Position numbers and translations under genes: made by a program
Shown here: piece after piece, positions 34,983-43,817 of the stretch
How positions within the stretch are numbered: the stretch's first letter is position 1
How the letters are laid out: each line of letters begins with the position of its first letter
The notes under the pieces: model-generated
Seen by the model: only the letters and a program-made list of their open reading frames with translations
Told to the model about the DNA's origin: nothing
Databases searched by the model: none
From: an uncultured Lachnospiraceae bacterium
Lineage (GTDB): Bacteria; Bacillota; Clostridia; Lachnospirales; Lachnospiraceae
DNA length: 64,000 nucleotides
NCBI GenBank assembly: GCA_949471785.1
Contig: CASWRE010000004.1
Coordinates: 62,001 to 126,000 of the forward strand
Direction: 5' to 3'

Positions 34983-35900
34983 ATGGAAAAAGATATTACG
35001 ATTATTATCTGCTGCTACAACGGGGCGCAGCGTATTTCCCATGTATTGGACAATATATACGGTCAAAAGGCCGGAAAGCAGTTCATTAAAGAAATCCTGT
35101 TTGTGGATAATCACTCAACAGATAATACAAGAAAAACGATTGACGCTTACAAAAGGCGCGAATTGCCATTTCCATTGAAATATCTTTATGAAGAAACCCC
35201 TGGTCTTAGCAATGCACGCAAAACCGGTGTAGATGCCTGCTGTACTTCATGGATTGCATTTCTCGATGATGATAACTTTGTTGACCCGGATTGGATTATC
35301 CATATTGCTAATTATATCGACAGACACCCACAGGTGGGAGTATTCAATGGCGCTGTAATCCCTTATGTTCCTTTTAAAACAGCTGCGGATGAAGAAATGA
35401 AATTAAAGGCCTCATTAAAAGTCCTGGCCTGTACGCATTACAGCCGTGAAAATCTAAAAAGAAAACCTTTTTCACCATTTAGAAACCCCATAGGTGCAGG
35501 AATGGTCATCAGGACGGAACCGCTGAAAGCCCTCAGTCACGCCGGTTGGCTCAATTCAGCGGGCAGAACGAAAGATGCCCTTACCAGTGGTGAAGACGGT
35601 GAAATGGCCTTTTATGTAAAAAAGCAGGGTTATGATTTTGGGTTTTGCCCTCATGCCGTTCTTTATCATGAAATAAGCAAAAAACGATTGGAAGATCAAT
35701 ATCTTAAAAAAATATGGCATGAAATGGGCAAAGGCGTTGCTATCGTAGCCAAAAAGCGGGATACAGGTATGATAAAAGATATTTGTTATCGCACCATTCT
35801 CATAGGGAGAGTTATTGTGTACACAATAGAAAATAAGTATAAAGGGAAATATTATCTGAATTTTATACGTGGTTATCTCCAGGAAATGAAAAACAAATGA
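34983..35900 (+). CDS. Glycosyltransferase family 2
   Basis: A 305-residue GT-A enzyme. It begins ITIIICCYNGAQRISHVLDN, has the nucleotide-binding DNHSTDNT, TPGLSNARKTGVDA, and a DDDN motif in IAFLDDDNFVDPDW. SGEDGEMAFYVKKQG matches the (E/Q)ED loop. It adds one sugar during repeat-unit assembly at the inner face of the membrane; donor and acceptor are unknown. Base composition is much more AT-rich than in the preceding genes, marking the start of the probably acquired block. Confidence 0.87.
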   Translation: MEKDITIIICCYNGAQRISHVLDNIYGQKAGKQFIKEILFVDNHSTDNTRKTIDAYKRRELPFPLKYLYEETPGLSNARKTGVDACCTSWIAFLDDDNFVDPDWIIHIANYIDRHPQVGVFNGAVIPYVPFKTAADEEMKLKASLKVLACTHYSRENLKRKPFSPFRNPIGAGMVIRTEPLKALSHAGWLNSAGRTKDALTSGEDGEMAFYVKKQGYDFGFCPHAVLYHEISKKRLEDQYLKKIWHEMGKGVAIVAKKRDTGMIKDICYRTILIGRVIVYTIENKYKGKYYLNFIRGYLQEMKNK

Positions 35901-35918
35901 TACTTATCAGGAGCCGAT

Positions 35919-36740
35919 ATGAATGCTGAATACGAGTATTTTTTCTCTGTAATTACAGTATGCTATAATGCTGAATCCAGCATTGAGAAAACAATTAAAT
36001 CTGTTTTAAGCCAAAATAATGATGATTATGAATACCTTATCATAGATGGGAAATCAAATGATCAGACGGTTGCTATTGCTCAGAAATATCATGAAAAGTT
36101 TTGCGGAAGAATGAGAATAGTCTCTGAAACAGATCAAGGCATATATGATGCGATGAACAAAGCAATACAGATGTCAAAGGGGCATTATTTAGTATTTATC
36201 AATGCAGATGATGAACTATGTGAAGGGGTTTTAAATAAAATAGAAGCTGAAATAGCAGGTAAAAACGAAGCCTGGCCAGAAATCATTTACGGCGACTGCC
36301 TTTTAATTTATGAAAATGATGACAGAATATCAGGAAAAATAAGAAATGCCGTTCATCCCATCAACAGGAAAACACTTATGAAAGGAATGGGATTAATGCA
36401 TCAAAGTATGTTTACTTCCCGAAAAGTTTTTGCTCATGTGGGGATGTTTAATATTAAATACACGATAGGAGCGGATTGGGACTTTTTAATCCGTGCAGTA
36501 ACAAGTCATGTAAGCCTGTATTATATGCCCATCCCCTTCAGCAAATTTGCAACCGATGGCGTATCATCAAAAGTACACAATCTGCAGCGTCATAAAATAC
36601 GAAAACAAAATAAGCTGTATAGATATATAGATACAGGATTAATCAGAGATATATTCCACATGAAAACTATGATTCAGCTCATTATAGGAAGGAATAATTA
36701 TCAAAAGCTACGTTTTTTTATCAACAAAAAAGGGTATTAA
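35919..36740 (+). CDS. Glycosyltransferase family 2 (WcaA-like)
   Basis: A 273-residue GT2 enzyme with the standard opening FSVITVCYNAESSIEKTIKSV, IDGKSNDQTV, SETDQGIYDAMNKAI and FINADDE (DxD-type). The SETDxGIYDAMNKA stretch is typical of the colanic-acid/capsule branch of GT2. RBS AGGAG. It is part of a run of closely spaced glycosyltransferase genes. Specificity unknown. Confidence 0.87.
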   Translation: MNAEYEYFFSVITVCYNAESSIEKTIKSVLSQNNDDYEYLIIDGKSNDQTVAIAQKYHEKFCGRMRIVSETDQGIYDAMNKAIQMSKGHYLVFINADDELCEGVLNKIEAEIAGKNEAWPEIIYGDCLLIYENDDRISGKIRNAVHPINRKTLMKGMGLMHQSMFTSRKVFAHVGMFNIKYTIGADWDFLIRAVTSHVSLYYMPIPFSKFATDGVSSKVHNLQRHKIRKQNKLYRYIDTGLIRDIFHMKTMIQLIIGRNNYQKLRFFINKKGY

Positions 36741-36744
36741 AGAA

Positions 36745-37569
36745 ATGATTGTATTAGTTAACTATGGTAACTCAAAATATGAGAAAGCAAAGAAACTCAA
36801 TACTATTACCGCAAAATATAAGGCAAATTTTGATAAAATTTATTCTTTTTCTCCGGAAGATATCGATACGGAATATGTAAAAAAACATAAAAAAATCTTT
36901 TCTGTCCAACGCGGAAATGGCCTGTGGTTATGGAAGCCTTACTTTACTCTTCGAGTGTTAAACAATTTGCGTGAAGGAGATATTCTGTTTTATTGTGATT
37001 CTGCAGCCTTTTTTATTGGAAACGCGCACAAAATTATAGAGAAAATGAATAAAGAGTTCTGGGTCACTGAACTGCCTCTATTGGAAGAACAATTTACCAG
37101 CGCAATTGCATTCAAAGAAATGAAGTGCGATACAGACAGGTACAAAAAAACAAACCAGATTCAGGCCAGTTTTTTTGCGCTCAGGAAAACAAACCGAACC
37201 GTAAATTTTGTTAAAGAATGGCTTTTCTATTGTGAAAACTATGAAATATTAACCGGAAGCATTCCCAGAAGTGAGGAAGGAGATAAGTTTATTTCGCATA
37301 GGGAGGATCAATCTATTTTTAGTCTATTATGCAAAAAGTATAAAATAGAGCCTTCACTTGATCCGACACAATACGGAAAACTCCCCGAAAAATATTATTA
37401 CTCTACCAAATATATTTTTAATCCGAGCAAATGTGCACGAGAATATAAACCTTTCATTATCCTTCACAGAACACCTGATGCGAATTTCTGCACATGTTTT
37501 AAACAATACCTGTGCGCAACATTGCCCAGATGTCTCTCACTAAAACTGATTATTGGACTCAATAGATAA
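36745..37569 (+). CDS. Putative glycosyltransferase of the WKPY/YxDS type
   Basis: A 274-residue soluble protein whose central motif NGLWLWKPYFTLRVL, followed by EGDILFYCDSAAFF, matches a family seen in polysaccharide clusters with GxGYWxWKPY and GDxxxYxDxG signatures. The Asp of YCDS would be the metal/donor-binding residue of a GT-A-like fold. A HREDQSIFSLLCKKY segment later resembles the acceptor-side motif of GT32/GT8-like enzymes. It starts four bases after the previous stop. The glycosyltransferase assignment is inferred; no substrate can be named. Confidence 0.6.
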   Translation: MIVLVNYGNSKYEKAKKLNTITAKYKANFDKIYSFSPEDIDTEYVKKHKKIFSVQRGNGLWLWKPYFTLRVLNNLREGDILFYCDSAAFFIGNAHKIIEKMNKEFWVTELPLLEEQFTSAIAFKEMKCDTDRYKKTNQIQASFFALRKTNRTVNFVKEWLFYCENYEILTGSIPRSEEGDKFISHREDQSIFSLLCKKYKIEPSLDPTQYGKLPEKYYYSTKYIFNPSKCAREYKPFIILHRTPDANFCTCFKQYLCATLPRCLSLKLIIGLNR

Positions 37570-37611
37570 AATAGTTCCCTTTATTTTCTGCAGGTATAAA
37601 TTGGAGTTATG

Positions 37612-38814
37612 ATGAGCAAATCAAACATACTACCCATAAATTTTTTGCTGGTATGCACCGTTTTCGCGTACTTTATTATCAATAACGGAGGTACTTTTCG
37701 ATATACCGGAACATTATTTATTGTACTGTCTATAACAATTTTTTTCTATATTTTTTTTACAACCCGAGTGGAGATTCCTTCAAATATTTTTGTTGTGTTC
37801 ATGTTACTTACATGTATTATTGTTGTTACACCGTTGGATTTTGAATACTCACAAACATATACTTTGATTAATATTTATATATTGGCGGTATTATACTTTT
37901 TTTCGGTCTATGTATCACAGTCGGACGGATGTACCAGGGATAGTACGGATATCCTGGACGGAATATTATATATATTGTTGTTTGTTACTTCCGTATTCCA
38001 CATAATCAATTCGCTAAATGCAGATTCCCAATATGTGATATTCCCGGCCATTGGCGATGTAAATTATACGGCGGTCTTCATTTTTATGATTTTTATGATT
38101 GCCAATAAAAAGAAATATATCAGTGGAATTATACTGGCCTTTCTTTATGGGATATATATTTCCACAAGCAGAAGTTTTCTTCTTCTGATGCTGCTGTTTT
38201 ATGGGGTGAAATTGGTAAAATATCTGGGAAGCAAAAATCGTCTGCATATACGGGAACATTTTCCGGTTAACAAAAAAGTATACTTGTTCCTGGGCGTAGT
38301 TGTTTTATTAGGCGCTTCAATTATATTTTCCTATATATGGGTGTATTACGTATCCAATACAGGCTATGTCGATCATAGGGAAGGATTGAACGATGTATCA
38401 AACCGAATGAGATTTGTCTCTCTGGTTCATGCCATAGAGATGATTCGGGAAGATCCCCAACTGTTTTTTTGGGGTTGCGGCAGTGATCTTTTTGATGCGC
38501 TGGGCGTTTACTCAGACGGAACTTTGCCTGTTTATATGGGGGTCAGAGTAGTACAACCGCATAACAGCCTGATTTCGCTTCTTTTAAAGCTGGGGGTTGT
38601 TCCGGCTCTTTTATACTTTTTCCTGTTGTGTGGATTGGTGGCATTGCATTTTAAAAAGGAGAATCTCGAATATATTATTCCGTATGTGATAAATGCAATG
38701 ATTATGCATTCCTTTTTCGAAAGAGGATGGCTCATATTCTGGATATACATTCTAATAATGACGGAAAAACGAAGCGGATGGATGAAAACAAAAAAGAAAA
38801 AACGATTTATATGA
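37612..38814 (+). CDS. Polysaccharide polymerase (Wzy/O-antigen ligase-like membrane protein)
   Basis: A 400-residue protein with 10-12 membrane helices and one longer external loop (around residues 240-310, HREGLNDVSNRMRFVSLVHAIEMI). The loop contains a patterned GCGSDLFDALGVY and PHNSLISLLLKLGVVPALLYF. The PHNxxxxxxxxxG pattern is typical of the Wzy_C/O-antigen ligase family. The second of two adjacent ATGs is better placed after GGAG. It probably polymerises lipid-linked repeat units outside the membrane, after the Wzx-like flippase at 43818 exports them. Confidence 0.75.
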   Translation: MSKSNILPINFLLVCTVFAYFIINNGGTFRYTGTLFIVLSITIFFYIFFTTRVEIPSNIFVVFMLLTCIIVVTPLDFEYSQTYTLINIYILAVLYFFSVYVSQSDGCTRDSTDILDGILYILLFVTSVFHIINSLNADSQYVIFPAIGDVNYTAVFIFMIFMIANKKKYISGIILAFLYGIYISTSRSFLLLMLLFYGVKLVKYLGSKNRLHIREHFPVNKKVYLFLGVVVLLGASIIFSYIWVYYVSNTGYVDHREGLNDVSNRMRFVSLVHAIEMIREDPQLFFWGCGSDLFDALGVYSDGTLPVYMGVRVVQPHNSLISLLLKLGVVPALLYFFLLCGLVALHFKKENLEYIIPYVINAMIMHSFFERGWLIFWIYILIMTEKRSGWMKTKKKKRFI

Positions 38815-38859
38815 TTCCGGAGTTTTTATATTATCGTAATGGGAGCAGTGAAAGAGATA

Positions 38860-39981
38860 ATGATGAACAAGAAAACAGAAACGACCTCGCCTAAAAACGG
38901 TAAGATAGAATTTTTAAGATTTCTGTTTTCCATATGTATTGTCCTGCATCATGGCACTTTATCCTGGCCATTGCCGACTGTATTTGGAAAAATCAGCCTT
39001 TTTAAGAATGGCGCTGTTTCGACCGAATTTTTCTTTCTTGTTTCCAGCTTCTTATTGGCTAAAAAAGCAGACAAACGTATTACATCCCATCATGACGAAC
39101 GGGCATATGCAGGAGCAGAAACTTTACATGTTATTTCAAAAAAGTATTTTTATATATTTCCTTATCATATATATGCGTATATTTGCTCGTTTTTCGTAAC
39201 CATGTATGCGAACCATCTAACGATTCGTCGGCTTGTACGTATGTTCATTGACTCGCTGCCCAATCTGTTTTTACTGGATATGACGGGTATTCCATACACA
39301 ATAGTAAATGGATATGAATGGTATATTTCGGCTATGTTTATAGCTATCTTTTTAATATATCCTTTATTACGAATAAATTTCGATTTGACAATCAACGTGA
39401 TCGCGCCTCTTGCTTCCGTTATAATTCTGGGCTGGATTTCCTATTCTTATGGAACAATCGCGTCAGTCGTTGTATGGACAGGTCTTGTCTATAAAGGCGT
39501 ATTAAGAGGCTTATCCGTTATGCTGCTGGGATGCGTAGCATATGCGTTATATCAGAAAATCAACGCTCTCAACTTTACTAAACGGGGTATTTCTCTTCTT
39601 ACATTTCTCGAGTGGGGAATTTATTTTTTGACTGTTTTGTTTATATGTACTAATGAATCGGAGCTCTATTATATTTACTTTGCCATTTTACTGTCCATAG
39701 CTATAGCTATTACATTTTCCGGAAAAACCCAGCTATTTCGCATATCAGAAAGGGTATGTTGGTTTTTAGGAAAACTAAGCCTTCCTCTGTATCTGAATCA
39801 GTGGTATAGCAAAATGATTGTTGAACAGTATATGACGTCATTACCGGAACCCTTGCGCATATGGATTTATCTGATATTAGCATTTATAAATGCCATTATC
39901 TGTATGAGTATTGTGGATTTTTGTAAGAAAAAGTTTACACCAGGATGGTTCTTTGTGGCTGCTGAGGATGGTATAAAATGA
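38860..39981 (+). CDS. Membrane acyltransferase (acyltransferase 3 family)
   Basis: About 373 residues, ten or so membrane helices. The N-terminus IEFLRFLFSICIVLHHG carries the conserved catalytic-site His of the Acyl_transf_3 (OafA/NodX/WecH) family, and VNGYEWYISAMFIAIFLIYPL is another family segment. Such enzymes transfer acetyl or other acyl groups to surface sugars. The start is uncertain: ATG 38839 or 38860, both after GGGAG-like sequence. The next gene overlaps by 4 bases (ATGA). A second, broken member of this family lies at 45434. Confidence 0.82.
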   Translation: MMNKKTETTSPKNGKIEFLRFLFSICIVLHHGTLSWPLPTVFGKISLFKNGAVSTEFFFLVSSFLLAKKADKRITSHHDERAYAGAETLHVISKKYFYIFPYHIYAYICSFFVTMYANHLTIRRLVRMFIDSLPNLFLLDMTGIPYTIVNGYEWYISAMFIAIFLIYPLLRINFDLTINVIAPLASVIILGWISYSYGTIASVVVWTGLVYKGVLRGLSVMLLGCVAYALYQKINALNFTKRGISLLTFLEWGIYFLTVLFICTNESELYYIYFAILLSIAIAITFSGKTQLFRISERVCWFLGKLSLPLYLNQWYSKMIVEQYMTSLPEPLRIWIYLILAFINAIICMSIVDFCKKKFTPGWFFVAAEDGIK

Positions 39982-41105
39982 ATAAAATTTATATTTGTGA
40001 TACGCCGTTTCAGGTATTAAATGCATACAATTTGCAGTTTCACACCGAAAAAATCAATGAAAATAATATTGTTGATTTATGTATTGTGAATCAGTTTCGA
40101 TCAGCTCCAGAACTTTGTGAAAAATTGAGAAAGACTGGCGCTTTTACACATGTATTCTTAATTAAACGGCCGGCTGAAATAGAAAACAAATTATTGAATT
40201 ATATAGTTTTATTTGCAAAATTTATCTGTCCCAGGCTTTCAGTAAGAAGCGTGTTATCTGCTAAAGACCGTTCCTACAATTTTTCTGATTATCAAATGAT
40301 ATATGATTGCTACTTTACTGATTTTGTCGGGGCTTTGCTGAAAATCAACGGGAAAAACTGTAAATTCTATTTGATTGAGGATGGAACAGGGACCTATTAC
40401 GGAGATATTATCAAAAAATCCGTCGGACGAAAATATTATTTGCTTTCAACTATATTTCATAGAGGAACATATTTGGCCAATCCACAGAAGATCTACGTAA
40501 ACAATCCGTCCATGTGCAGATCAACTATACCTGCCCCTAAAGTGCCGCTGCCGCGCTTGGATGACGCTTTCTTAAAATTAGCGGACGCATTGTTTGACGT
40601 ATCCGAAAACTATACGGCCAATCCTGTGATTTGGCTCATGAACGCTTTGGCCGATTATCCCAATATGCAGGAAGCCGTAGACAGAATGTGCGAAGTTGTT
40701 GATGAATATAAAGAAAAAATTACGGTTCGCCTCCATCCTCGGGAAATTCAGGAGTGGAAACGGGAAGGTTTTCACCTGGATACGGAGTTAGAAATGTGGG
40801 AATTAAAAATTCCGCAGATTGACATAGAAAACACATTAATTATGGGATTATTTTCTACAGGACAATTGACTCCTAAATTTATGTATGACTATGAGCCATG
40901 GATCATGTTCACACATAAAATTTACAGCGATGTTTTTCCCGAAGAGATGAACGGCAGCATAGATATCTTAACAGCAGATTTGAAAGCAAATTACCAAACG
41001 CCGGAAAAAATACTAATTCCTCAAACCGAACAGGAAATGTTGGCAATGATTAAGCGGTTTTATGATAAATCAGCTCTGAAAAAACAAAAAGGAGATGGAT
41101 TATGA
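39978..41105 (+). CDS. Sialyltransferase-like glycosyltransferase (GT52 type)
   Basis: A 375-residue GT-B-like protein. It opens IYICDTPFQVLNAYNL, as in bacterial sialyl-/polysialyltransferase relatives. It contains both short bacterial sialyltransferase motifs: the D/E-D/E-G motif in LIEDGTGTYYGD and the HP motif in RLHPREIQ. The gene is coupled by 4-base overlaps on both sides, and directly downstream lie a CMP-nonulosonate synthetase fusion and a NeuB-like synthase, which fits an enzyme using a CMP-nonulosonic acid donor. The exact acid (sialic, legionaminic, pseudaminic or other) is not determined. Confidence 0.68.
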   Translation: MNKIYICDTPFQVLNAYNLQFHTEKINENNIVDLCIVNQFRSAPELCEKLRKTGAFTHVFLIKRPAEIENKLLNYIVLFAKFICPRLSVRSVLSAKDRSYNFSDYQMIYDCYFTDFVGALLKINGKNCKFYLIEDGTGTYYGDIIKKSVGRKYYLLSTIFHRGTYLANPQKIYVNNPSMCRSTIPAPKVPLPRLDDAFLKLADALFDVSENYTANPVIWLMNALADYPNMQEAVDRMCEVVDEYKEKITVRLHPREIQEWKREGFHLDTELEMWELKIPQIDIENTLIMGLFSTGQLTPKFMYDYEPWIMFTHKIYSDVFPEEMNGSIDILTADLKANYQTPEKILIPQTEQEMLAMIKRFYDKSALKKQKGDGL

Positions 41106-42700
41106 TAGTAGCGATCATTCCGGCCAGAGCCGGATCAAAAGGTATACCCAATAAAAATATCCGGATTATCGGCGGACATCCTCTGGTGTACTATGCGATA
41201 AAAAACGCTATAGATTCAACATATATAACAGATATCATCGTAACGACAGATTCGCCGGAGGTTCAGATTATTGCCAGGCAAATGGGAGTTAACGTGCATT
41301 GGCGTTCAGAGGAGTTATGTGGGGACGAAGTAACATTAGACGCCGTCATTGCCGATGCTGTTCCCCAAAACCAGGAATGGGAATATGTTATCACTATGCA
41401 GCCTACTTCTCCCACTCTGCAGTCGTCTACTTTAGATCACGCCATACAATATACCATTGAGCATGATCTGGATACTGTAATTTCAGCAATTAATGCGCCT
41501 CATCTTTCCTGGGTGGAAAAGGATGGGAAAAAGATTCCCCATTATAAAGAAAGGCTGAACCGGCAATTCCTTCCGCCATATTATATGGAAACAGGCGCTT
41601 TTATGATTTCCCGGGCGTCCGTTATAACATGCAATACACGAATCGGACAGAAAGTAGATATTTTTGAGGTTCCTGATGATGAATCTCAGGATGTTGATAC
41701 CTTTGAAGATTTAAAAAGCGTGGCGGCCACATTAGAACGCCCGCAGACAGCCATCTATGTAAACGGAAATAACAGCCGTGGCACCGGCCATATTTACCGC
41801 GCCCTTGAGTTGGCAGATGAATTTTATGTCAAACCGGATATTTATTATGATATAAACCAGACTGATCCTGCTGTTTTTGGAAAAACAACGCACCGGATCA
41901 TTCCTGTAAACGGGATAGTTGATCTGTTTCATCAGTGTAGAGAGAAAAAATATACGATTTTTATTAATGATATTTTATCGACTTCTCTTGATTATATGAT
42001 AGGGCTTCGTTCGGTCCTTCCTGACGCCAAAATTGTGAATTTTGAGGATGACGGCGAGGGAATCATCAAGGCAGATCTGGTATTTAATGCGCTTTATAAG
42101 GAAAAAGAATTTCCTCAGGTGTATGCCGGAGAAAAGTATTATATAGCCGGAAAGACGTTTCTATTTTATAAGCCGATTACAATACGGGAACAGGTGAAAC
42201 GTGTGTTTGTTTCTTTTGGCGGAGCAGATCCACAGAATTACTCAGACCGGATTCTGAACATGATTGTCCATCCTGAATTTCAGGAATATGAATTCGTAAT
42301 GGTACTGGGTCGGGCAAAAGAGAATGTTGATGCCTTATTAGAATTTAATAAATATCCGAACATCAGAGTCCTGTATGATGTTCCTGATATGCCGGAAATT
42401 ATGGCAAGCTGCGATATCGGGATTACCTCCAGAGGACGCACGGGCTACGAGTTAGCCATTCTGGGCATTCCCACATTGGCAATGGCCCAAAACACCAGGG
42501 AAGAAAAACATGGATTTGTATGTAACGAAAATGGTTTTACGTATCTTGGTTTAAATCCGCCGGATGAGGTTATCAAAAGTAATTTAAAAATGTATGTATC
42601 TTTAAGTCAGGAGAGCAGAAAACATTTTCAGGAGATGCTTCTTAGCCATAATTTGCGTGATGGGAGAAAAAGAGTTATGAACCTGATTCACGGACTTTGA
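41102..42700 (+). CDS. Fusion: acylneuraminate cytidylyltransferase plus PseG/SpsG-like domain
   Basis: A 532-residue two-domain protein. Residues ~1-215 are a NeuA/PseF-type cytidylyltransferase (IVAIIPARAGSKGIPNKNIR, TMQPTSPTLQSSTLDHAI, DVDTFEDLK). Residues ~220-532 are GT-B-like and match PseG/SpsG, with GNNSRGTGHIYRALELADEF, VSFGGADPQNYSDRIL and CDIGITSRGRTGYELAILGIP. PseG removes UDP from a bis-acetamido sugar before condensation by the NeuB-type enzyme, while PseF/NeuA makes the CMP-activated acid. The fusion therefore joins the step before and the step after the synthase encoded next. No sign of frameshift at the junction. Confidence 0.85.
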   Translation: MIVAIIPARAGSKGIPNKNIRIIGGHPLVYYAIKNAIDSTYITDIIVTTDSPEVQIIARQMGVNVHWRSEELCGDEVTLDAVIADAVPQNQEWEYVITMQPTSPTLQSSTLDHAIQYTIEHDLDTVISAINAPHLSWVEKDGKKIPHYKERLNRQFLPPYYMETGAFMISRASVITCNTRIGQKVDIFEVPDDESQDVDTFEDLKSVAATLERPQTAIYVNGNNSRGTGHIYRALELADEFYVKPDIYYDINQTDPAVFGKTTHRIIPVNGIVDLFHQCREKKYTIFINDILSTSLDYMIGLRSVLPDAKIVNFEDDGEGIIKADLVFNALYKEKEFPQVYAGEKYYIAGKTFLFYKPITIREQVKRVFVSFGGADPQNYSDRILNMIVHPEFQEYEFVMVLGRAKENVDALLEFNKYPNIRVLYDVPDMPEIMASCDIGITSRGRTGYELAILGIPTLAMAQNTREEKHGFVCNENGFTYLGLNPPDEVIKSNLKMYVSLSQESRKHFQEMLLSHNLRDGRKRVMNLIHGL

Positions 42701-42745
42701 TCAAAGATCCTATACGAAACACCGGAAAAAAGGAGTATTAAGAAC

Positions 42746-43789
42746 ATGATGAAAAATAAGCCGTATATAATTGCCGAAATGGGCGTGAATTTCTATGACA
42801 CAGCCAAAATTATGCACATTACGCCTTTGGAGGCCGCAAAACTGTATGTTGATCAAGCGGCCGAAGCCGGCATAGATTGTGCGAAATTTCAGTCGTATAA
42901 GGCATCCACTATTGTATCGAAAAACTCTCCTGCATATTGGGATACCGACAAAGAACCTACGAAAACCCAGTATGAGCTATTTTTGAAATATGATAGTTTT
43001 GGCGAGGCAGAATACCGTGAATTGTGCGACTATACACATGCCAAGGGAATGGATTTTACATCTACGCCCTTTGATTATGCATCGGCAGATTATCTGGAAA
43101 ACATGGTGGATTTTTATAAAATTTCATCGTCGGATCTCACAAATATTCCCTTTATTCGACATATTGCTTCTAAAGGGAAAAAGGTAATGATCTCCGTCGG
43201 CGCCGCTTATCTGTCGGAAGTTGACGAAGCAATCAGAGCGCTTCAGCGTTCGGGATGTCCCGAAATTGTCATATTGCATTGCGTCCTTTCCTACCCTACG
43301 GCCCCCCATGATGCTAATCTTAGAATTATCAAGACGCTGAAAGAGATATTTCCCGATATCGGCGTGGGATTCAGCGATCATGTAGCGCCTGATCCGACAA
43401 TGATGACATTGGCTGCCGCCTATTTGCTTGGTGCGGAAGTTATAGAAAAGCATTTTACACTGGACAAAAGCCTGACCGGGAATGATCACTATCATGCGGG
43501 CGATCCGGAAGACTTTAAAAAGGCTATCAACAATTTTTCCTGGATCAGTACCGTATTGGGAAATGCACAGAAAACCGTATTGCCGTGCGAGCGTACACCC
43601 AGAAGGGAGGCAAGGCGGTCTTTAGTCCTTACAAGAGATAAGAAAAAGGGAGAGATCATCAGTGAAAGCGATATCATGCCCAAAAGACCCGGAACCGGTA
43701 TTTCTCCTAAATATACGGATATGGTAATCGGAAGAAAAATGTTACAGGATCAGAAGGAAGATACTGTTTTGACCTGGGATATGATTTGA
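42746..43789 (+). CDS. Nonulosonic acid synthase (NeuB/PseI/LegI/SpsE family)
   Basis: A 347-residue PEP-dependent condensing enzyme. The TIM-barrel domain includes YIIAEMGVN, CAKFQSYKASTIV, SSSDLTNIPFIRHIA, LHCVLSYPTAP, GFSDHV and EKHFTLDKSLTGNDH (catalytic/metal-binding His and Glu). The C-terminal SAF antifreeze-like domain is present (RSLVLTRDKKKGEII to end). It makes a nine-carbon keto-acid such as sialic, legionaminic or pseudaminic acid. No NeuC-type epimerase and no PseB/PseC or LegB/LegC genes are in the window, so the precursor must come from elsewhere. RBS AAAAAAGGAG. Confidence 0.88.
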   Translation: MMKNKPYIIAEMGVNFYDTAKIMHITPLEAAKLYVDQAAEAGIDCAKFQSYKASTIVSKNSPAYWDTDKEPTKTQYELFLKYDSFGEAEYRELCDYTHAKGMDFTSTPFDYASADYLENMVDFYKISSSDLTNIPFIRHIASKGKKVMISVGAAYLSEVDEAIRALQRSGCPEIVILHCVLSYPTAPHDANLRIIKTLKEIFPDIGVGFSDHVAPDPTMMTLAAAYLLGAEVIEKHFTLDKSLTGNDHYHAGDPEDFKKAINNFSWISTVLGNAQKTVLPCERTPRREARRSLVLTRDKKKGEIISESDIMPKRPGTGISPKYTDMVIGRKMLQDQKEDTVLTWDMI

Positions 43790-43817
43790 TGCTTTGCAGA
43801 GGTATAGAGAGTCAGCG

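Noticed and set aside
42746-43789. Assignment as sialic acid synthase NeuB specifically
   Set aside because: The fused PseG-like domain points as much to pseudaminic or related acids, and no NeuC is present; only the family call is safe.
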